From positions 143,464 through 207,463 of the forward strand of contig WRLE01000002.1 of assembly GCA_009777775.1 (NCBI GenBank): 64,000 nt of DNA, in the 5' to 3' direction. The first letter of the stretch is position 1. Every line of letters begins with the position of its first letter. The position numbers were made by a program, and so were the translations under genes. This document shows, piece by piece, positions 1 through 9,849 of the stretch. The notes beneath the pieces were generated by a model that was not told the DNA's origin, did not search any database, and worked only from the letters and a program-made list of their open reading frames with translations. This DNA is from Oscillospiraceae bacterium (GTDB taxonomy: Bacteria; Bacillota; Clostridia; Oscillospirales; Oscillospiraceae).

Positions 1-247
1 GCAATTCATCGGGCATGGGTCTACGATGGGCTTTGTACTGGTCATATTGCTCATGTCGAAATGTGGGAGCAGGAAAATCGAAAGTCACGCACAATGCATC
101 AGGCATTTCCTCTGAAATAAGCTTTTGCAATATATTGAGAAACCCGTATATGGCATTCGTAGGTGTTCCATCACTGGCATTGAGCATACGTATTCCATAA
201 AACGCACGATTTATCACACTATTACCATCAAGAGTCATCAGTTTCAT
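1..247 (-). CDS. polA: DNA polymerase I, N-terminal part (cut by the window edge)
   Basis: The reverse strand from 247 reads an open frame of 82 codons that leaves the window without a stop. It opens with MKLMTLDGNSVINRAFYG, followed by SDGTPTNAIYGFLNIL and later an FDFPAPTFRHEQY stretch. This is the start of the 5'-3' exonuclease (FEN-like) domain of Pol I, which removes RNA primers and nicked DNA. The metal-binding Asp is in the LDGN motif at residue 7. Only the first tenth of a normal 850-900 aa protein is visible, so an intact polymerase domain cannot be confirmed. The start is the ATG at 247, with only a weak GGAAAT upstream. A promoter lies at 302-330. Confidence 0.9.
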   Translation of the reverse strand, partial: MKLMTLDGNSVINRAFYGIRMLNASDGTPTNAIYGFLNILQKLISEEMPDALCVTFDFPAPTFRHEQYDQYKAHRRPMPDEL

Positions 248-301
248 AAAATATTTCCATTTCTCAGTTTAATATGTGAGATTTTTTGTTAGTTTACACA
301 C

Positions 302-330
302 ATTATCAGCATTGTCACTAGGAAAGTCAA
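302..330 (-). promoter_or_regulatory. Candidate sigma-70 promoter for polA
   Basis: Reading the minus strand, TTGACT (325-330) is followed after exactly 17 bases by GATAAT (302-307). The predicted start of transcription lies about 45-50 bases before the polA ATG. The assignment rests on consensus match only. Confidence 0.5.
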
Positions 331-360
331 TAAAAATTGTCAAACAATAATGCAATCAAA

Positions 361-381
361 AGCCCTGCTCTTGCAGGGCTA
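361..381 (-). terminator. Rho-independent terminator after the first RM operon
   Basis: A perfect 8-bp stem, AGCCCTGC/GCAGGGCT (361-368 with 373-380), has a 4-base loop. On the minus strand it is followed by TTTTGATT. It sits 41 bases past the stop of the methyltransferase at 422 and separates that operon from polA. Confidence 0.7.
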
Positions 382-421
382 TAAGTGTCATTGAGCATTA
401 TTTGGTGCATAAATATTATCA

Positions 422-1396
422 TTATGCATTATCAATCGAAATCAGCATATCTGAAACACTTTTTGCTATGTGCCAAAACATAACAGGAGCGATTGCATTT
501 CCAATCTGTCTGTATGCATCAAGATCGCTGCCTGCAAAAAGAAACGACTCAGGAAATGATTGAATCCTTGCTGCTTCTCTTGGTGTAAAACGACGATAGA
601 GTTCCTTTGATGGGTCAACAAGAAGAACCGGATCACGAGAATTTAAACTTGCTTTTGCTAGATGGCTTGTAACAGTTAAGCATGGTTCGTCGAGTTTTTG
701 AGCTAGTCCACGTTTCATATTATTTTTTGCATTCTTCATTCCTTGGACAGCCTTTTGAGAAAAATAGTATTTTTCTTCAACATTAATTAAATCAGGAATC
801 GCTACCGATAAAGGAACAGGTATATCAACAGTAGTCGGAGATGGAAATTTATACTTCGTATCAATGTCTTTGCGTAAACCTACCAAGAAAACCCTTTCGC
901 GCTTTTGTGGTACACCATAATCAGCTGCATTTAGTAATGCAGTTGATACATTATAACCAGCATTAGAAAACTCATCTCTTACCCTTTGTATTATTGAACC
1001 TTTTTTTAAAGTCATGAAACCCTTTACATTTTCAGCAATAAATACCTTTGGTTGCTTTGCTTGAACAATTCTTACCATTTCTTTATATAAGTTTGCTCTA
1101 TCGTCATATGGGTCTTTGTTTGGATTCACAGTGCTAAAAGATTGGCAAGGAAATCCTCCGATTAGTATATCATGATCAGGTATAGCATCCTCATGAATAT
1201 CACATATATCAGAAACAACAACATTCTCACATTCGAAATTTAGTTTATAGGTATCAATAGCCTTTTTATCGATATCAGTTGCATATACAATTTCATATGG
1301 CAACTCCATATAAGATATCTCGTTAAAAGTAAAACTTCCAAGCAACCCGCACTCTGCACCACCACATCCTGAAAATAGAGAAGCAACCTTAAACAT
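422..1396 (-). CDS. DNA (cytosine-5-)-methyltransferase, RM system 1, distal copy
   Basis: This enzyme transfers a methyl group from SAM to C5 of cytosine in a specific DNA site. The Dcm-family motifs are in order: FSGCGG (motif I, residues 8-13), GGFPCQSFS with the catalytic Cys84 (IV), ENV at 122-124 (VI), QKRER at 164-168 (VIII), and QIGNAIAP near 297-304 (X). Its 324 aa is on the short side for the family. There is an unusual ten-residue expansion after motif I. It is the last gene of an operon and its start overlaps the end of the endonuclease gene by 8 bases, which implies translational coupling. It is not a copy of the other methyltransferase in the operon; the two are clearly diverged. 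The target sequence cannot be read from the protein. Confidence 0.9.
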   Translation of the reverse strand: MFKVASLFSGCGGAECGLLGSFTFNEISYMELPYEIVYATDIDKKAIDTYKLNFECENVVVSDICDIHEDAIPDHDILIGGFPCQSFSTVNPNKDPYDDRANLYKEMVRIVQAKQPKVFIAENVKGFMTLKKGSIIQRVRDEFSNAGYNVSTALLNAADYGVPQKRERVFLVGLRKDIDTKYKFPSPTTVDIPVPLSVAIPDLINVEEKYYFSQKAVQGMKNAKNNMKRGLAQKLDEPCLTVTSHLAKASLNSRDPVLLVDPSKELYRRFTPREAARIQSFPESFLFAGSDLDAYRQIGNAIAPVMFWHIAKSVSDMLISIDNA

Positions 1397-2798
1397 CGGT
1401 TACCTCACCTCCATTTGTAATTATTGAATCTATTGCATTATTCTTAAAATCAACCCTATATGTTGTTGGTATAGCTGTAATAATATCACTTTCATGTTTA
1501 CTAGCAATATCAGATATTATGAATATTATAACAGAATCTCTAGTAAAGTAAACTCTGAATATCTGGTAAGAGGCGCCATGCTGCTGAGCAGCTATCCATT
1601 CATTTCGAGTGACATTTAATGTATCAATCCATGATGTGTCTGAAATATCAGGAGCAGTAACACGCTTTGTTGATTTTACTTCGATATACTTAACGAATTC
1701 TACATCCTCACCTGGTTGTGCAACAACAGATTGTATGTCATATCCAAGACCGCGAGTTTTTCCAAAATGTATCACTTTCCCAGCAAGCCGAGCATTAAAA
1801 TCGCTAACTCTTTGTTTTTCATATTCATACACATATCGCTCTCCCTCATCACCAATATCAAGAGTTGATAAAGTATTATTTGCTTCAACATTAGGTTCTA
1901 GCGGATCTTTTGGTATACCAAGAGCCTCTATAGAAGTATCGAACATTCCATAAGCATCCGACAATTGAGAAAAATAGTACTCCCAGACAGAAAAAAACAT
2001 CTGTCTCGATGACGCTTTTGTTAAATCAAATGAATACACATCAAATTCCGGTTTTTCATTATATTTTTCTGCAAACACTTCGATGAGTTCCATCTCACCA
2101 GAGTTTAAAACTACTTCATTCCCATTTATAATAACAAGATTTGCTAGTGCAAGGAGGTTAATTTGTTCATTTATATGCTGCCAGTCCCAAGACCTCCCTT
2201 TGTTTGGAGTGTTTATATCACGCTCTACACCATTTCTTTTGTCTGCAACAATTGTATCATACACTTCGAGCGGATTGGCTATTCCTTGTAAAACATCGAG
2301 GGAGTTAAGCATATAGTAACCAATGTCTTTTTTTGTTAGCTTTAAATTTCCGTTCTTTGCTAGAAGCATGACTTTTAATATGAATGGGTATTGGCGAATA
2401 TTTAGTTTATTGTCAATGTGTATTTTTAGATCACGAGTGCTTTGTCCATTCGGAAACTGCATTTTGTAACAAATGTCTTTGAAAAAAGCGGGTGTATCGC
2501 TATCCTCGATAAATTTCAAGGTACGTTCAGATGCATAAATACATCCATCATCAGCAGCATAAAACATTCCAAATAATGTACCAGCTATTTCAGTTCTATG
2601 ATTGTCGAGCGTCTTTTGTGATACAGCCTTGGTCAATCCTGCATTGAAAGCATTATCAAAAGCTAGAGTGAAACTATCAGCATCACATGGACATATGTCA
2701 ACGATGATTTTTGCATATAAAGGCAACAGATTGTCGGTTGCTTTTTGTGATTTGCCTCTAATTATACTGCACCGATATTGGTTATAATGATTATACAT
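1389..2798 (-). CDS. Type II-like restriction endonuclease with C-terminal DUF3883 nuclease domain
   Basis: The protein has 469 aa. The C-terminal 150 residues match the DUF3883 (NO VEIN) pattern seen in many restriction proteins: GDEGERYVYEYE around 317, then GLGYDI with Asp354, then YIEVKST with Glu373 and Lys375. That gives a PD-(D/E)XK-type D...EXK active site. The N-terminal 300 residues show no motif I recognise and probably hold the DNA-recognition part. The gene lies between two cytosine methyltransferases on the same strand, 5 bases after one and overlapping the other by 8 bases. The endonuclease role is therefore inferred from both the catalytic motif and its position. The alternative is a modification-dependent enzyme, which is less likely because cognate methylases are adjacent. 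Confidence 0.78.
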   Translation of the reverse strand: MYNHYNQYRCSIIRGKSQKATDNLLPLYAKIIVDICPCDADSFTLAFDNAFNAGLTKAVSQKTLDNHRTEIAGTLFGMFYAADDGCIYASERTLKFIEDSDTPAFFKDICYKMQFPNGQSTRDLKIHIDNKLNIRQYPFILKVMLLAKNGNLKLTKKDIGYYMLNSLDVLQGIANPLEVYDTIVADKRNGVERDINTPNKGRSWDWQHINEQINLLALANLVIINGNEVVLNSGEMELIEVFAEKYNEKPEFDVYSFDLTKASSRQMFFSVWEYYFSQLSDAYGMFDTSIEALGIPKDPLEPNVEANNTLSTLDIGDEGERYVYEYEKQRVSDFNARLAGKVIHFGKTRGLGYDIQSVVAQPGEDVEFVKYIEVKSTKRVTAPDISDTSWIDTLNVTRNEWIAAQQHGASYQIFRVYFTRDSVIIFIISDIASKHESDIITAIPTTYRVDFKNNAIDSIITNGGEVTDV

Positions 2799-2803
2799 AG
2801 CAT

Positions 2804-3901
2804 TTATCCTTCATTAAGTACAGACATAATGCTGTTCGCTATAACTTCAGCAAGCAGTGGAGGAACAGCATTCCCAACTTGCTTTAATTGACTTGTTTTG
2901 TTTCCAATAAACTCAAAAATATCAGGAAAAGATTGTATTCTAGCTGATTCTCTAACTGTTGGAACTCTATTAGCTCTATAATGAAAATGATGGTTATGTC
3001 CAGTATCAATTGTAAAACATGGTTTATTACTATCCATGCGAGTCCACGCTATATTTACTTTTCGAGTATCCCATAATTCCTTTGGAAGTGATTTATAATT
3101 ACCACCATCAGGAACCATGGCGATGATTTCTTTTGTCTTTGGTTTATGTAAAGTTATGGTATGGTTGAGTACACTTGGACTAGCTTCTCGCATCATTACT
3201 TGATATTCATTTTCTGCATTTATTTGGTATTCTATATCTTCGCCTAGAACATAGTCATCTGGTACGAAGTCCAAATCAGATATAGCTTCTTTTGATGTAA
3301 TTTTCGCTTTACCAAAATCATTTCCATGTGTCGGTAAAGGGAACAAAAACTTAGTAGTATTCCGAATTTTTTCACTGTTTAATCCAACAAAAAAGACTCG
3401 GCGACGCTGTTGTGGAACTCCATATGCATCCGCAGACAATGTTTCGTATGATAAATTATACCCAATTTCCGTAAAATCGGATAAAACACTTTTAACTGCA
3501 TTTCCGCTAAAGAGACGGACAATACCTGGTACATTTTCCATTATGAATATTTTTGGCTTTATTACATCAACAAATCTAACAAATGATTTATAGAGTTCAT
3601 TTCGAGGATCAAATTCGTTTCTTTTCCCAGACACAGAGAATCCCTGGCAGGGGGGACCACCAACAATAACATCAATATCTTCGTTATTTAGGTTGAGTTT
3701 CTTTGTTAACAAAGCTGGATCATAAATAGATATATCTTCATTTAGTGTTATCGAATTTGGAAAATTTCTTTGAAATGTAGCCAACGCATCATCCCATATG
3801 TCAATTCCCATACATATATTAAATCCTGCTCGCAGAAATCCATGAGAAAAGCCCCCGCATCCACAAAACAAATCTATAACATTGTATTTACTTTCTGACA
3901 C
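2804..3901 (-). CDS. DNA (cytosine-5-)-methyltransferase, RM system 1, promoter-proximal copy
   Basis: This is a second C5-cytosine methyltransferase of 365 aa. Motif I is DLFCGCGGFSHGF, motif IV GGPPCQGFS with catalytic Cys85, motif VI ENV at 122-124, motif VIII PQQRRRVFFVG, and motif X KQVGNAVPP near the C-terminus. I chose the GTG at 3901 because a GGAGG sits seven bases upstream. Longer in-frame starts exist at 3928 and 3934 but would translate through that ribosome binding site. It is the first gene of the operon and is followed by the endonuclease after 5 bases. Making the methylase first fits the need to protect host DNA before cutting. Confidence 0.9.
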   Translation of the reverse strand: MSESKYNVIDLFCGCGGFSHGFLRAGFNICMGIDIWDDALATFQRNFPNSITLNEDISIYDPALLTKKLNLNNEDIDVIVGGPPCQGFSVSGKRNEFDPRNELYKSFVRFVDVIKPKIFIMENVPGIVRLFSGNAVKSVLSDFTEIGYNLSYETLSADAYGVPQQRRRVFFVGLNSEKIRNTTKFLFPLPTHGNDFGKAKITSKEAISDLDFVPDDYVLGEDIEYQINAENEYQVMMREASPSVLNHTITLHKPKTKEIIAMVPDGGNYKSLPKELWDTRKVNIAWTRMDSNKPCFTIDTGHNHHFHYRANRVPTVRESARIQSFPDIFEFIGNKTSQLKQVGNAVPPLLAEVIANSIMSVLNEG

Positions 3902-3957
3902 TAAAAAACCTCCAACACCAAAACGCATTAACAAGTTTTGTTACCCAAGTTAATATG

Positions 3958-3986
3958 ATTATATACTAAACGACGATACAATACAA
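3958..3986 (-). promoter_or_regulatory. Promoter of RM operon 1
   Basis: On the minus strand TTGTAT (3981-3986), a 17-base spacer and a perfect TATAAT (3958-3963) lie about 57 bases before the GTG start of the first methyltransferase. Confidence 0.65.
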
Positions 3987-4112
3987 TACTTGTTTTCCCG
4001 ATATTGCGTCAATTATCAGCTTTGTTCCCAATCATAGGAATATCATTCAATTATTGCTCGTCATTTTGGCATAAATGAGTACCTAACCAAGCATTTATAA
4101 GCTTCTAGCATA

Positions 4113-4490
4113 GTGGATGAGAATGATAACACTTTACAAAGACAGCAGGTCAAAAACGTAAAAAGAAAAACAATTATTATCATTGGAGTAATATATGTGG
4201 TTATTGCTGCTTCTGTTTTTCTAATATTGAATAATTCCAAATCTAGTAAGTTGGTAAAAACAACCTACTACAATGCAGCTGGCTTTGTTACTGGTTGGGA
4301 CAATCATGACTACAATGAAATTGGTAATAGGAAAACAACCAAGCATGATGCTGCTGGTGCGATTATTGGTTGGTCAGAAACACAGTTTGAAAACGATAAA
4401 GCTATTGAAATATACACATTTAACATTGATGGTTCTTTCAATCAATACCAATTAAACGAGTACAATAGTTCAAATCTGCGGTGTAGATAG
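4113..4490 (+). CDS. Small membrane-anchored protein of unknown function
   Basis: The product is 125 aa. It has a basic N-terminus, one transmembrane helix at about residues 20-40, and an outside part with two loosely repeated units of about 24 residues. Each unit contains an AAG...GW motif with aromatic residues, reminiscent of tyrosine/glycine-rich RHS-like strands. No family is recognised. The start is a GTG with no strong ribosome binding site, so the exact beginning is uncertain. It is followed by a degenerate stretch and a broken beta-lactamase. It may be a remnant itself. Confidence 0.4.
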   Translation: MDENDNTLQRQQVKNVKRKTIIIIGVIYVVIAASVFLILNNSKSSKLVKTTYYNAAGFVTGWDNHDYNEIGNRKTTKHDAAGAIIGWSETQFENDKAIEIYTFNIDGSFNQYQLNEYNSSNLRCR

Positions 4491-4653
4491 GTTGCTTCTT
4501 CGACATGGCGTTGCATCCTTTTCTTTCTTGCCCCATTCTAACCGTTCAACCTTTTTCTGTCCAGTTTTGTATAACCTATTCAGGCTGCACACGATACTGT
4601 CGAGTCCTCTTTACAAAGTCAAGATGATTACGATGTAGTAGCACATCTAGTAA

Positions 4654-4896
4654 ATGATGAAAGGACAGCTGCTAAGAAGCAAAATCCCTTCAAAACTACC
4701 GCCTAATGTAATCGTTGCGAATAAAACAGGTGAGCTTGATGATGTTGAAAATGATATAGGTATTATTTTTACAGAAAATGATGCATTTGCTATAGTCGTC
4801 CTTACATCAAAAGTACGAAATACATCAGCAATTCGTTCTGCTATTGCAGACTTTGCACTTGCTGCATATAATTTTATTCAACTAGACATAGAATAA
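4654..4896 (+). pseudogene. C-terminal fragment of a class A beta-lactamase family protein
   Basis: The 80 residues match the end of class A serine beta-lactamases: a short helix, then IPSKLPPNV, the VANKTGELDDVENDIGI segment with the KTG box, and the last strand/helix. The catalytic SxxK and SDN regions are absent, and two stop codons (TAG TAA) stand directly before the first ATG in this frame. About 150 bases upstream hold no continuation in any plus frame. I read it as a truncated, non-functional remnant. It could also be a fragment of a beta-lactamase-like peptidase of the same fold. Confidence 0.65.
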
Positions 4897-7800
4897 CTAA
4901 CCTAGCTTGCTTTTATATATGTTATACCTTGTGCTGTTGGCAGCGTTTAGGGCTGTTTCCAGGTGGTCTTTGGCTGTTTCGAGTTGATTTAGTTCTTGGT
5001 GGTAGAGACATAGGTTGAAATATGCTTCGTGGCAGACCTTTGGGGGGCAATAAGTGCATTTGGCGGCATTGTTTATTGCCTCCTCAAAATGAGCGAGTGC
5101 TTTCTTATTGTTTCCCAGTCCCATATAGCAGCTGCCGATTTTGGCATTAGTACAAGCATCGAGGGTTTTTTTGAGATACATTTTCAAAGCCTTACGGAAA
5201 TCCTTTACCGCTTTTTTCTTTTCCCCCAGTTTTTTATATGTCTCTGCACGAGCTAAAAAGCAGTCAGGGTCACCAGCATCTGCACTAATCGCTCTATGAA
5301 ACCATTCAAGTGCCTCCTTATAATCATCATTCCAATAATGAATATATCCAATGGAAATCAAAGCATTGGCATATTCACTATTCCACTCCAGCGCTAGGTT
5401 GAAATATTCAAGTGCTGTCTCGTCATCGTTGAGAAAAACCCTATATGTATGCCCAAGGGAATAATAAATACCTTCAACACTCCAAGACGCTCTTAGTGCA
5501 TTGGTATCGCTGAGAGCCTTTAGGAAATCCTGCACCGCCTCCTGTTGCTTATTCATGTTTTTATATATATAACCGCGCCGAGCAAATAGGCTCACATTAT
5601 CTGGATTTTGATTTATATTCTCATTTAGTAAATCTATCGCCTCATCATATTTACCAAGACAGCTGAGACAGTCTCCTATGCTCTCGATGATATTCGGCCA
5701 TCGAGGTTCCATATCTAAAATAGCATAATATTGGTCCAGAGCACTTTGATAATCATCTCGAATGTCAATATAGCAATAAGCTAACCTTTGTCGTAAGCGT
5801 TCGCTCGTGGGAAACTCATCAATTGATTTTTCCAGATGGGCTATCGCATCCTCGCCTTTGTTAAGATTGATTAAAACTCGCCCTTTAATATTTCGACTCT
5901 CTGCGCTATCGAAACTATTAATTAAGCGTTCTGCCCAATTAAGAGCATCATAGTGCAAATTTCTGTTTGAATATATAGAAATTATCCAATCATAATCGCC
6001 TTCTTGACAGATGTCCATTTTTGCTGCCGATTCAAATGATTTCTTCGCCAACCTGAGTTGGTCTATTTGTAAATATGTCTCTCCCCGATCGATATATGGA
6101 GCTGTTCCAAAACTTTCTTCTTTTATTAGGCGATTAAATATCTTGATAGCTTTCGAATATTCCATATGCTTTCTATATAACCTACCAAGATGCAACTCCC
6201 AAATAAGATGGCTCCCTTTTGAATCATATGCGATTGCCTTTTGAATATATTCGATCGCTAGCCCAAATTCTTCTCGCATTTCACAAACATAAGCCATTTC
6301 TCTATAAACGCGTGGTTTATAACTTTCTTCGATGGCTTCTTCAGATGATATAAGCTCAAGAAGTATAGTCCAAGACTGCTCATGACTTCCAATCGCTGCC
6401 AATGCAGTTGCTTTGTAATACTGTGCCCATGGGTGTTCGCTAAGTCCATATGTCGCTATATCCTCAATAATATTGAGGATATTGTTATAATTCCCTGTTG
6501 AGAGATATATCTCTATAATAATTACATAGGGTTCTGGGTTATATGGAAGTATTTGAATTGCAAGAGCGCAGCAGTCTATAGCTTCGGCATACATACCTAA
6601 GTCTCTGTATACATACGCTTTGCCAGTATATAGTATAACCACTTGATCATTTACTTCTAAACCCACATCAAATTCAACAAGAGCTTCTTGTTGTTTTTCC
6701 AATTTATGTAGTGCCATACCCTTTGAATAATGGAGGTTCGCTTTTGAAGCTGTATCGTTGTCATCTATGGCAAGTCCTTCGTCCGCATATATTATTGCAT
6801 CATCATAAGACTCCATAGCATTATAAGCAGATACCAATATAACGTAGTTTCTAGACTTTTTTTGAAGGGAGACATCCTTTTGCAAAAACTCCAAGGCTCT
6901 TTCCGTTTCTCCCATATGTACTAGACATTCGCCCATGAATTCATAATATCGAAGTTGACTTTCTGCTTCATCGTATTTTCCAAGTAGCTCATAACAGTCA
7001 TCGTATCTAGCTCTATTGAGATAATGCTTTGCGAGAGTAAATGCGATTTCGATATCATCAGGGCTATTTCGATGCAAAGCCTCGTACCTTTCAATCAGCA
7101 TTTCGCTAACATGCTGAAAAGACATAAGCACGAAAGCACTTGATGGATATTTATCAAACAATACAAGCAAACGCTCCCGGGCTTCTTCATATTCTTCAAG
7201 ACTTATCAGGCATTCAATAAGCCCCTTTACGGCACCAAAATGTGAAGGTAGCTCATCCAACAATCCTTTAAAAACTACCAGTGCATCTTGAGCATTTTCC
7301 ATCCCTTGAAGCGCAATGGCATATGCGAAGCGAGAGTTGACATCATCGGAATATTGCAAAAATGCTTCCCTTGCATATACCAATGCATTTTCTTTTTCTC
7401 CCCGAGCCAAAGCAAGCTTTGATTTTAAATGGAGCAAGCATGGATGATTTATCCCTGTTTGCTCCATTTCGTCTATCAGCAGATCAACATCATCGAGTTC
7501 ATTTCTACCAACTAAACCATCGGCTTCATAAAGTAAATATATAAAGCGGTCAGGACTAATGTCTATGGGGAATTGGTCGTAGCTCGGATATTCTGATACT
7601 ATCTGGTTTTCCATATACTCGAAGAATCCGGCAGGTATTGTCATTGTCAACGCTGCTTTTTTTTGAAGCCAAGCAAAGCGATCATTAAGTATTTGCAATA
7701 CTGCTGATGGTAAATACCAATGATCAAGCAAGAATATCAGTATTACATTGCTTGCCGCGTCTTCAGTTGCCAACTGTACACACACATCCTCTTTGAGAAG

Positions 7801-8067
7801 CTCTTTCCAGCTCTGTACCGATATGCGCTGGGAAAAATCCCCATATAATAATTCCAATTTCTTTTTAAAAAGCCCCATGGGGGTATCGTCTGCAACCGCA
7901 TCAATTGTCTCAAGAATTTCCTCATATGCAGCCCTGACTCTTTGAAATCCTTCCGGGTCATCTTCTGGGTTGTGTTTGGCAATAGCAACCATATATGCTC
8001 GTCTTATGGCATCTTTATCATCAGTTTCTTCTAGGTTTAATACCAACCAAGGATTCACGATTATCAA
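4897..8067 (-). CDS. J-domain protein with a long TPR array, partner of the HscC-like Hsp70
   Basis: The protein has about 1056 aa. Residues 5-52 form a J-domain (NPWLVLNL...IRRAY...[12 protein letters not shown]). The HPD loop that normally stimulates Hsp70 is replaced by [11 protein letters not shown], a variant seen in short J-proteins linked to HscC-type chaperones. From about residue 190 to the end runs a near-continuous series of tetratricopeptide repeats, which bind proteins. There is no signal peptide, so it is cytosolic. It overlaps the Hsp70 gene by 4 bases. The listed start is a TTG overlapping the Hsp70 stop; a GTG at 8058 (MNPWLVLN) is an equally good start. The expected role is to bring clients to the Hsp70; the clients are unknown. 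Confidence 0.75.
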   Translation of the reverse strand: MIIVNPWLVLNLEETDDKDAIRRAYMVAIAKHNPEDDPEGFQRVRAAYEEILETIDAVADDTPMGLFKKKLELLYGDFSQRISVQSWKELLKEDVCVQLATEDAASNVILIFLLDHWYLPSAVLQILNDRFAWLQKKAALTMTIPAGFFEYMENQIVSEYPSYDQFPIDISPDRFIYLLYEADGLVGRNELDDVDLLIDEMEQTGINHPCLLHLKSKLALARGEKENALVYAREAFLQYSDDVNSRFAYAIALQGMENAQDALVVFKGLLDELPSHFGAVKGLIECLISLEEYEEARERLLVLFDKYPSSAFVLMSFQHVSEMLIERYEALHRNSPDDIEIAFTLAKHYLNRARYDDCYELLGKYDEAESQLRYYEFMGECLVHMGETERALEFLQKDVSLQKKSRNYVILVSAYNAMESYDDAIIYADEGLAIDDNDTASKANLHYSKGMALHKLEKQQEALVEFDVGLEVNDQVVILYTGKAYVYRDLGMYAEAIDCCALAIQILPYNPEPYVIIIEIYLSTGNYNNILNIIEDIATYGLSEHPWAQYYKATALAAIGSHEQSWTILLELISSEEAIEESYKPRVYREMAYVCEMREEFGLAIEYIQKAIAYDSKGSHLIWELHLGRLYRKHMEYSKAIKIFNRLIKEESFGTAPYIDRGETYLQIDQLRLAKKSFESAAKMDICQEGDYDWIISIYSNRNLHYDALNWAERLINSFDSAESRNIKGRVLINLNKGEDAIAHLEKSIDEFPTSERLRQRLAYCYIDIRDDYQSALDQYYAILDMEPRWPNIIESIGDCLSCLGKYDEAIDLLNENINQNPDNVSLFARRGYIYKNMNKQQEAVQDFLKALSDTNALRASWSVEGIYYSLGHTYRVFLNDDETALEYFNLALEWNSEYANALISIGYIHYWNDDYKEALEWFHRAISADAGDPDCFLARAETYKKLGEKKKAVKDFRKALKMYLKKTLDACTNAKIGSCYMGLGNNKKALAHFEEAINNAAKCTYCPPKVCHEAYFNLCLYHQELNQLETAKDHLETALNAANSTRYNIYKSKLG

Positions 8068-9758
8068 AATCCCCTTTCAAATTCCATTTGGTCTAATTTT
8101 TCTTTGAATGTAACACAAAAATCCCGTATTTTACGCTCGTCCTGCGTGTCCAATACATCATCAAAGGCTTGGAGTTCCTTTTCCATGATTTGACGCTGGC
8201 TCCCTATGCTTTCCTCATACATTCGTTCCCCGCGCGCCTTTAAATAACGGTATTCTTCCTTGTCTCTGGGATGTATTTTTATGCTTGCTAACTCACTAAT
8301 TTTTTGTTCTATTTCATCTTTTGTTAATACCCCAGGATTTTTTTCGATGACTAGGGTTTTTTTCTCCGAAGTGGAAACCACAACTACCTCCACTTCGAGA
8401 ATTCCATTTATATTATAAGTATACCTGACATCAACAGCTTCTTTGCCCGCTGGGGCTCGAGGTACTGATATTTCTATTTCTCCCAATGGAATGTTATCAT
8501 CTGCTTTTCGACTCTCGCCTTGTAGAATTTTCACTAGTATTGTCGCTTGGTTATCATTGAGGGTGTACAGTCTCTCTGTGCGAGAAATAGGTATAACTGA
8601 ATTTCTTTCAATAATAGGGAAGTAATGACCTGAGGAATAAAACCCATTTGGTCTATACACAGCGATACTGGTTCCTAGGGTGTATGGACAAACATCGGTG
8701 AGTACAACCTCAGACAAAGCCTCATTTCGAGCTTTAATGGCAGAGAGAATCGCTGCACCAAGGGCAACAACCTCATCAGGATTGATACTGGCAGCTGGAT
8801 TTCGCCCAAACAACTTTTCAACAAAATCCTTGATAATGTCAAGTTTTGTTGCTCCTCCAACCAATAGTATGGTGTCAATGTCTTCGATGTTCACAGCAGC
8901 ATCGGAAACCGCACGTTTTAGCGGGTCATATAGCCTTCTGAATAAAGCTTCGCAACAAAGCTCGTATTCATCAATATCTACTGTTGTCTCATAAAGACAG
9001 TTTCTCAAAAAGCAACTAATGGTAACAATTCGTGATTTTGAAAATGCATACTTGGCATTTTCTGCACTTTTATATATCATAGCAGACTCGCTGCGAGTGA
9101 GATTATATAAATCATTTCTTTGTATGAATAACTCAGCCAATACTTCGGTGAAATCCTCTCCACCTAAATAATTATCTCCAGCAACCGCTCGAATTTCCAT
9201 TACATTGTTATATTTTTCCAATATGGAAACATCAAAGGTGCCGCCACCCAAGTCAAATACTAGGTATTTTGTATAGTCTCTTTTTTCATGCAAACCATAT
9301 GCAATCGCAGCAGCAGTCGGCTCATTAACAATACGTTCGACTTTAAGCCCTGCCAGTTCTCCAGCAATCTTCGTGTTTCGTCTTTGGGCATCGCTGAAAT
9401 AAGCAGGGACTGAGACAACGGCTTCCTCCACCGTTTCACCCAGATAGAGTTCGGCATCTTCTTTGAGCTTTTTGATAATCATTGAAGATAGTTCCTCGGG
9501 CAAAAAGGTTTTATCGCCGAGAATATATTCCTTTTTGGAACCCATATTGCGCTTGAATACAGCTGCTGTTTGATTTGGATGTGAAATTAAACGCTCTTTT
9601 GCAATTTTTCCCACAAAAATATTACCATCATCATCTACGCTTACAACAGATGGTGTGAGGTTTTCTTTGTAAACATTTGGGATGATGATGGGTCCATCAC
9701 TGGAAAAATATGCGGCAAGACTATTTGTAGTCCCTAAATCAATACCTATTATCGCCAT
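8064..9758 (-). CDS. hscC: HscC-type Hsp70 chaperone
   Basis: The 564-aa protein begins [15 protein letters not shown] and carries the Hsp70 ATPase signatures [15 protein letters not shown] and [10 protein letters not shown] substrate-binding region starts with the CPYTLGTSI segment. It is about 70 residues shorter than DnaK and lacks most of the helical lid. Length, the [16 protein letters not shown] segment and the CPY(T/S)LG pattern fit E. coli HscC (556 aa) better than DnaK. E. coli hscC is likewise next to J-protein genes, which supports the assignment. It is translated just ahead of the J-TPR gene with a 4-base overlap. The G-rich ribosome binding site is rather far (about 13 bases) from the ATG. 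Confidence 0.85.
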   Translation of the reverse strand: MAIIGIDLGTTNSLAAYFSSDGPIIIPNVYKENLTPSVVSVDDDGNIFVGKIAKERLISHPNQTAAVFKRNMGSKKEYILGDKTFLPEELSSMIIKKLKEDAELYLGETVEEAVVSVPAYFSDAQRRNTKIAGELAGLKVERIVNEPTAAAIAYGLHEKRDYTKYLVFDLGGGTFDVSILEKYNNVMEIRAVAGDNYLGGEDFTEVLAELFIQRNDLYNLTRSESAMIYKSAENAKYAFSKSRIVTISCFLRNCLYETTVDIDEYELCCEALFRRLYDPLKRAVSDAAVNIEDIDTILLVGGATKLDIIKDFVEKLFGRNPAASINPDEVVALGAAILSAIKARNEALSEVVLTDVCPYTLGTSIAVYRPNGFYSSGHYFPIIERNSVIPISRTERLYTLNDNQATILVKILQGESRKADDNIPLGEIEISVPRAPAGKEAVDVRYTYNINGILEVEVVVVSTSEKKTLVIEKNPGVLTKDEIEQKISELASIKIHPRDKEEYRYLKARGERMYEESIGSQRQIMEKELQAFDDVLDTQDERKIRDFCVTFKEKLDQMEFERGF

Positions 9759-9801
9759 GGTAAACTGACAATCCCCCTAATTCCTAAATCCTATTTTAAT
9801 T

Positions 9802-9849
9802 TAACTCCTAACTTCTAATTCCTAACTCCTAACTCCTAACTCCTAACTC
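9802..9849. repeat. Tandem heptamer array (TTAGGAG on the minus strand)
   Basis: About six head-to-tail imperfect copies of AACTCCT fill the gap between the MalK-like gene and hscC. The same heptamer, in the opposite orientation, recurs at 62407-62437. Each copy contains a GGAG that resembles a ribosome binding site. Confidence 0.7.

Noticed and set aside
4500..4620. Minus-strand frame of about 45 codons (LNRLYKTGQKKVERLEWG)
   Set aside because: There is no start codon with a binding site, and the only context is a degenerate region. It is kept only as a remark in the scar finding.
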